Of a DNA stretch of 5,672 bases, positions 5,296 to 5,672 are shown in pieces. Position numbers and translations under genes: made by a program. Origin of the DNA: Deltaproteobacteria bacterium RBG_16_44_11. GTDB lineage: Bacteria; Desulfobacterota; Syntrophia; Syntrophales; Smithellaceae. The notes beneath the pieces were generated by a model that saw only the letters and a program-made list of their open reading frames with translations, had not been told where the DNA came from and ran no database searches. The stretch lies in NCBI GenBank assembly GCA_001797845.1, contig MGQN01000022.1, positions 129,990 to 135,661 on the forward strand, in the 5' to 3' direction. Position 1 is the stretch's first letter. Each line of letters opens with the position of its first letter.

Positions 5296-5672
5296 TACGC
5301 CAGCAATGCTCCCTCAAGCTTTTTTATAGAAGGCTCCAAAAGTACCAAATGTTCATGATTTAAAATATCATAAACATTAATGCCTTCCGACCTGATCATC
5401 TTAATGTTTTTTATATTCCGTGAAGATTTCTGCAAATTCGTATTATCTTTGTCTAAAACAAAAAGCGCCTTTTTTAATCCGAAAAGATCAACGACTCCTT
5501 TAAATTCGCGAGTGCTTATTTTCCCCATCGGAAAATCTTTGAGAATCAACATTTTATCTTGCTTTAACTTCATGCTGAGCGCGCAAATTAAAGCTTTCCT
5601 GCGCATTTTTTTTGGTATGCTATACGAATAATCGCGGGGATGCGGCCCAAAAACAATTCCGCCGCCTCGCCA
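5295..5672 (-). CDS. rplD: 50S ribosomal protein L4, C-terminal part (5' end outside window)
   Basis: L4 is an early-assembling 50S protein that binds 23S rRNA domain I and lines the exit tunnel; in E. coli it also represses its own S10 operon. The reading frame is open to the right edge of the window and the visible part is 125 residues. It begins with WRGGGIVFGPHPRDYSY, the hallmark segment just after the L4 tunnel loop, followed by PKKMRRKAL. The in-frame ATG at 5604-5606 is therefore internal and not the true start. The C-terminal Rossmann-like part follows, including KALFVLD and INVYDILNHEHLVL, and the end LEGALLA looks complete. The N-terminal portion, roughly 80 residues by comparison with the usual length near 205, lies outside the window. 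The TAA stop shares its final A with the rplW ATG (TAATG), which points to translational coupling. Identification is secure from sequence and position. Confidence 0.97.
   Translation of the reverse strand, partial: WRGGGIVFGPHPRDYSYSIPKKMRRKALICALSMKLKQDKMLILKDFPMGKISTREFKGVVDLFGLKKALFVLDKDNTNLQKSSRNIKNIKMIRSEGINVYDILNHEHLVLLEPSIKKLEGALLA

Noticed and set aside
1..5672. Mobile element, CRISPR array, tRNA or an inserted accessory gene cassette.
   Set aside because: The window is filled end to end by fourteen ribosomal protein genes in canonical order, with spacers of 60 bases or less, leaving no room for such elements.

Overview
The window is a stretch of the bacterial S10-spc ribosomal protein gene cluster. 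Every gene lies on the minus strand, so transcription runs from high to low coordinates. In that order the genes are rplD (L4, 5' end cut by the window), rplW (L23), rplB (L2), rpsS (S19), rplV (L22), rpsC (S3), rplP (L16), rpmC (L29), rpsQ (S17), rplN (L14), rplX (L24), rplE (L5), rpsN (S14, short zinc type) and rpsH (S8, 3' end cut by the window). This is the canonical bacterial order with no insertion, loss or rearrangement.

The genes are tightly packed. rplD/rplW share one base and rplP/rpmC overlap by 11 bases. The other spacers run from 1 to 60 bases, and no intergenic stretch approaches 300 bases. I see no terminator-like hairpin followed by a T-run and no convincing internal promoter. 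The junction between the classical S10 and spc operons (rpsQ to rplN) is only 43 bases, so the window most likely belongs to one long polycistronic transcript. Whatever promoter and leader regulate it must lie beyond the right edge, upstream of rplD. The products belong to the 50S subunit (L4, L23, L2, L22, L16, L29, L14, L24, L5) and the 30S subunit (S19, S3, S17, S14, S8).

The organism is a bacterium with moderately AT-rich DNA. S14 is the short four-cysteine form and L24 also carries a C-terminal four-cysteine motif; the longer cysteine-free S14 of E. coli is absent. Protein wording is compatible with a Desulfobacterota/Omnitrophota-like or other deep-branching environmental lineage, but this is an impression and cannot be fixed without a tree. 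Start codons are mixed: rpsC uses TTG, rpsS and rpsN use GTG, and the other visible starts are best read as ATG.

I found no previously undescribed system here; this is core housekeeping sequence. The one real oddity is a threonine-rich tail of about 12 residues on S19, encoded by a degenerate ACY trinucleotide repeat, in place of the usual short basic C-terminus.
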